From Clostridia bacterium (GTDB lineage Bacteria; Bacillota; Clostridia; Christensenellales; UBA1242): a stretch of DNA of 6,882 bases. The notes below the pieces were generated by a model. The model saw only the letters and a list, made by a program, of their open reading frames with translations. It made no database searches and was not told the origin of the DNA. The translations under genes were made by a program, and so were the position numbers. The stretch covers positions 1-6,882 of the forward strand of contig JAFYKO010000086.1 in assembly GCA_017537515.1 (NCBI GenBank). The letters run 5' to 3'. Positions within the stretch are counted from its first letter, which is position 1, and every line of letters starts with the position of its first letter. Below, one piece after another: positions 4,927-6,882 of the stretch.

Positions 4927-6267
4927 ATGGAAGATTTAAACTCACTTTGGCAAAAAGTGCTTCAAAAACTCGAAGTTTCAGTAAGTTCTGTTGCATTTGA
5001 ACTCTGGCTTAAACCAATAGAGGCTTTGGACCTCGTCGATAACACTCTTATTATTGTCGCTCAAAGTGCAACTGCAAAAAACCAAATCTTGAAAAATCAC
5101 CAACGTCAAATAGAGGACGGAATTCGAATTGTATTCAATGACGACACAAAATTCGAACTTATTACCCCCGAGGAAAAGGAGTTGTATATTCAAGAACAAG
5201 AAACCACCGAAGAAATAAACGGCGATGAGGAAAGATTTGAGTTCAACTCGAAATACACCTTCGAAAACTTTGTCGTTGGCAAAAGCAATCAATTTGTTTA
5301 TGCGGGAGCTCGTGCAGTTGCCGAAAACCCAGGAAAGAAATTCAACCCACTCTTTATTTACGGTGGCGTAGGGTTAGGGAAGACACACTTGCTGCACGCT
5401 ATTGGCAATTATATTATGCAATTCTCCCCACAACTTAGAATAAAATACGTAACCTGCGAGAAGTTTACAAATGATTACATAGAATCAATGCTTTCACGTG
5501 ATGAAGAAAGCAAAATGGAGTTTAGGGAAAAATATAGAAATGTAGATGTGTTGATGGTGGACGATATTCAATTCTTGTCCAAAAAAGAAGGTACCCAAGA
5601 AGAGTTCTTCCACACTTTCAACGACCTTCACCAAAACAACAAGCAAATAATTTTGACCTCAGACCGCCCTCCAAAAGAAATCGCAACTCTTGCCGAACGC
5701 CTCGCCTCTAGATTTTCAAGCGGACTTATACAAGACATTCAAATGCCAGATTTTGAAACACGTATTGCAATATTGAGAAAGAAAGCTCAACAAGAACATT
5801 TCTTGATAGACGACGATGTTATTGAGTTTATCGCAGACAAAATCAGCACTAATATTCGTGAAATGGAAGCTCTTCTTTCAAAGGTGCACTTCTTTGCCAC
5901 ACTTCTAGGGAAAAAATCTGCAAGCTTGCAAGACGCAAAGGACGCCATAGCAGAAAACTTCGAAGCCCAAAAAGAAAACCTATCTATGGATACAATAACA
6001 GACGCAGTTTGTACGTATTATGATGTTCTCAAACAAGACCTTTTGGGGAAGAAAAAGTCGAAAGACATAGTCGAGCCAAGAATGATAGCAATTTATCTCA
6101 TTAACGAAATTATGGATGTTCCACTTATTTCAATCGGTAAATTCTTCGGTGGCAGAGACCATACGACAATTATCCACGCAAGGGATAAGGTTAGCGACCA
6201 ACTCAAACATGATATCGACCTCAAAAACGCAATCAGCGAATTGAAATCCCTCATCAACAATGCATAA
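4927..6267 (+). CDS. dnaA: Chromosomal replication initiator protein DnaA
   Basis: DnaA is the AAA+ initiator that binds TTATNCACA boxes, oligomerises with ATP and opens the origin. The 446 residues match the usual length. Domain I (about 1-80) includes LWQKVLQKLEVSVSSVAFELW. Domain II is a short acidic linker (about 85-108). The AAA+ domain III starts at YTFENFVVGKSN and holds Walker A GGVGLGKT (146-153), Walker B VDVLMVDDIQFL (206-217), sensor I LTSDRPP (243-249), box VII with Arg-finger candidate R262 in LASRFSSGL, and sensor II R311 in REMEALL, where most DnaAs read EGAL. Domain IV ends with the box-recognition signature GGRDHTTIIHA (408-418). The ATG at 4927 has AAGGAG 7 nt upstream. A terminator follows immediately and dnaN is not next, so dnaA appears monocistronic. 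Its cognate boxes lie about 1.8 kb upstream, not in its promoter region. Confidence 0.99.
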   Translation: MEDLNSLWQKVLQKLEVSVSSVAFELWLKPIEALDLVDNTLIIVAQSATAKNQILKNHQRQIEDGIRIVFNDDTKFELITPEEKELYIQEQETTEEINGDEERFEFNSKYTFENFVVGKSNQFVYAGARAVAENPGKKFNPLFIYGGVGLGKTHLLHAIGNYIMQFSPQLRIKYVTCEKFTNDYIESMLSRDEESKMEFREKYRNVDVLMVDDIQFLSKKEGTQEEFFHTFNDLHQNNKQIILTSDRPPKEIATLAERLASRFSSGLIQDIQMPDFETRIAILRKKAQQEHFLIDDDVIEFIADKISTNIREMEALLSKVHFFATLLGKKSASLQDAKDAIAENFEAQKENLSMDTITDAVCTYYDVLKQDLLGKKKSKDIVEPRMIAIYLINEIMDVPLISIGKFFGGRDHTTIIHARDKVSDQLKHDIDLKNAISELKSLINNA

Positions 6268-6293
6268 ACACCCACACCAAAGGGTGTTTTTTT
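6267..6293 (+). terminator. Terminator of dnaA
   Basis: AACACCC (6267-6273) pairs perfectly with GGGTGTT (6282-6288) over 8 nt and runs into T to 6293. It overlaps the last base of the dnaA stop codon. Confidence 0.93.
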
Positions 6294-6302
6294 ACACAAA
6301 AA

Positions 6303-6331
6303 TTGACAATAAAAAGGGAATGTGATATAAT
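6303..6331 (+). promoter_or_regulatory. Consensus promoter downstream of dnaA
   Basis: Perfect TTGACA (6303-6308), a 17-bp spacer and perfect TATAAT (6326-6331), with a TG dinucleotide one base before the -10. Predicted start near 6338 coincides with the ATG of a small ORF. Confidence 0.9.
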
Positions 6332-6337
6332 AATTAT

Positions 6338-6466
6338 ATGAGATACGACATCAAGAAAAAATTAAAGAACGTGGCCAAAAGAACAATAAACCACACCCAA
6401 GAAAACATAAAAGAAAAAACTGGCAAAATAATAAGCGAACTATCAGATGAATGCCAATGGGATTGA
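6338..6466 (+). CDS. Possible leaderless 42-aa small protein or small RNA
   Basis: ATG at 6338 to TGA at 6464 encodes 42 residues: a basic N-terminal half (MRYDIKKKLKNVAKRTINHT) and an acidic C-terminal end (SELSDECQWD). There is no Shine-Dalgarno site. The consensus promoter just upstream predicts a transcript starting at or next to the A of the ATG, so translation would have to be leaderless. Alternatively the product is a non-coding RNA or an early part of the tRNA-Ser transcript. No terminator with a T run lies between here and tRNA-Ser. The protein is not recognised and the ORF is short enough to occur by chance. Confidence 0.35.
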   Translation: MRYDIKKKLKNVAKRTINHTQENIKEKTGKIISELSDECQWD

Positions 6467-6511
6467 TAGCAACTGTAAAAACAAAGAATAGAACACAAAA
6501 AGAACCAAAAG

Positions 6512-6559
6512 AACTAAGATTTTGGCAAAGTTTTTGTAAGAAAATTTTAAAACTTAGTT
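6512..6559. repeat. Inverted repeat overlapping the tRNA-Ser promoter
   Basis: AACTAAGATTTT (6512-6523) pairs with AAAACTTAGTT (6549-6559) with one bulged A. The right arm overlaps the first two bases of the -35 hexamer. No T run follows on the plus strand, so it is a poor terminator there. Confidence 0.55.
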
Positions 6560-6586
6560 GACAAACCTAAAAGTATGTGATAAAAT
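6558..6586 (+). promoter_or_regulatory. Promoter of tRNA-Ser
   Basis: TTGACA (6558-6563), a 17-bp spacer and TAAAAT (6581-6586), with TG one base before the -10. Predicted start near 6593 gives a leader of about 130 nt before the tRNA. Confidence 0.85.
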
Positions 6587-6593
6587 CATAATA

Positions 6594-6638
6594 CAATTTA
6601 AAGACAAATAAACTTTAAATTGCAAAAAAACTTTGCAA
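6594..6638 (+). repeat. Two overlapping hairpins at the start of the tRNA-Ser leader
   Basis: CAATTTAAAG (6594-6603) and CTTTAAATTG (6613-6622) form a perfect 10-bp stem with a 9-nt loop, starting at the predicted transcription start. TTGCAAA (6620-6626) pairs with TTTGCAA (6632-6638), sharing three bases with the first stem. The rest of the leader (6639-6724) shows nothing I can name, and no T-box motif is seen. Confidence 0.7.
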
Positions 6639-6724
6639 AATATCAAGCCTTGTTTGGTAACAGCCCGGATAAACACACACAAACACCCAACAAACGGCAA
6701 TATTTCAGCAACACAATAAAATAT

Positions 6725-6814
6725 GGAGAAGTACCCAAGCGGTGAAGGGGCTCCCCTGCTAAGGGAGTAGGTCTGTAACAGGGCGCGAGGGTTCGATTCC
6801 CTCCTTCTCCGCCA
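6725..6814 (+). tRNA. tRNA-Ser, anticodon GCT
   Basis: A class II tRNA with acceptor GGAGAAG/CTTCTCC, G73 as in serine tRNAs and encoded CCA (6812-6814). The anticodon stem CTCCC/GGGAG encloses the loop CTGCTAA, anticodon GCT (6758-6760), which reads AGC and AGT. The T arm is GAGGG-TTCGATT-CCCTC. The long variable arm (6768-6786) contains a CTG-TAA-CAG core. Confidence 0.97.
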
Positions 6815-6829
6815 AGCAAAACTCAGTTG

Positions 6830-6865
6830 AACCCAAGGGATTGGGGTATGGCTGGGTTTTTTTTT
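6830..6865 (+). terminator. Terminator of tRNA-Ser
   Basis: AACCCA (6830-6835) pairs with TGGGTT (6853-6858), with the T run continuing to 6865. It starts 15 nt after the tRNA CCA. The loop is 17 nt, longer than in the other terminators here. Confidence 0.8.
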
Positions 6866-6882
6866 GTGTTCAAGCACAACCA

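Noticed and set aside
4719..5000. 93-aa plus-strand ORF upstream of dnaA
   Set aside because: It starts at TTG without a ribosome site, spans the dnaA promoter and overlaps the start of dnaA in another frame.
6170..6178. TTATCCACG, an 8/9 DnaA box inside dnaA
   Set aside because: It encodes part of the conserved TTIIHA motif and stands alone, so chance and coding constraint explain it.
6554..6877. 107-aa minus-strand ORF
   Set aside because: It is the antisense of tRNA-Ser and its leader; 'RRRESNPR' is a classic tRNA-derived false protein and there is no ribosome site.

Overview
The window is low-GC bacterial DNA with Shine-Dalgarno sites, consensus sigma-70-type promoters (TTGACA-N17-TATAAT), short U-tailed terminators, encoded tRNA CCA ends and TGA used as stop. 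A CxC...CxC cluster in RsmH and the AT-rich coding style suggest an uncultured member of the Bacillota (Clostridia- or Bacilli-like). That placement is inference; no marker here fixes the lineage.

Layout, left to right. (1) 1-1875: the 3' part of a long acidic, helical, internally repeated protein of unknown function. (2) 1891-2943: rsmH, 15 nt downstream and outside its usual division/cell-wall cluster, closed by a terminator. (3) 2984-3250: a gene-free block with three perfect DnaA boxes (TTATCCACA) repeated every 21 bp. It is bounded by two terminators that face into it, and is the best candidate for the replication origin or part of it. (4) 3251-3334, minus strand: tRNA-Leu with the unusual anticodon AAG, with its own promoter and terminator. 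(5) 3514-4182: an unrecognised 222-aa gene with a strong promoter. (6) 4225-4560, minus strand: an unrecognised 111-aa gene convergent with it; the two share a bidirectional terminator. (7) 4561-4926: a 366-bp divergent intergenic region with several dyads and promoter-like pairs but no DnaA box. (8) 4927-6267: complete dnaA, transcribed alone and ended by its own terminator. (9) 6268-6882: two near-perfect promoters, a possible leaderless 42-aa ORF or small RNA, a leader with strong hairpins, tRNA-Ser(GCT) and a final terminator.

How it fits together: DnaA and a DnaA-box array lie about 1.8 kb apart, separated by a tRNA and two orphan genes. dnaN does not follow dnaA, and rpmH/rnpA do not precede it. 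The window therefore looks like a rearranged origin neighbourhood. Coding-strand G/C bias is C-rich to the left of the array and G-rich just to its right, as expected at an origin, although it becomes neutral again in dnaA.
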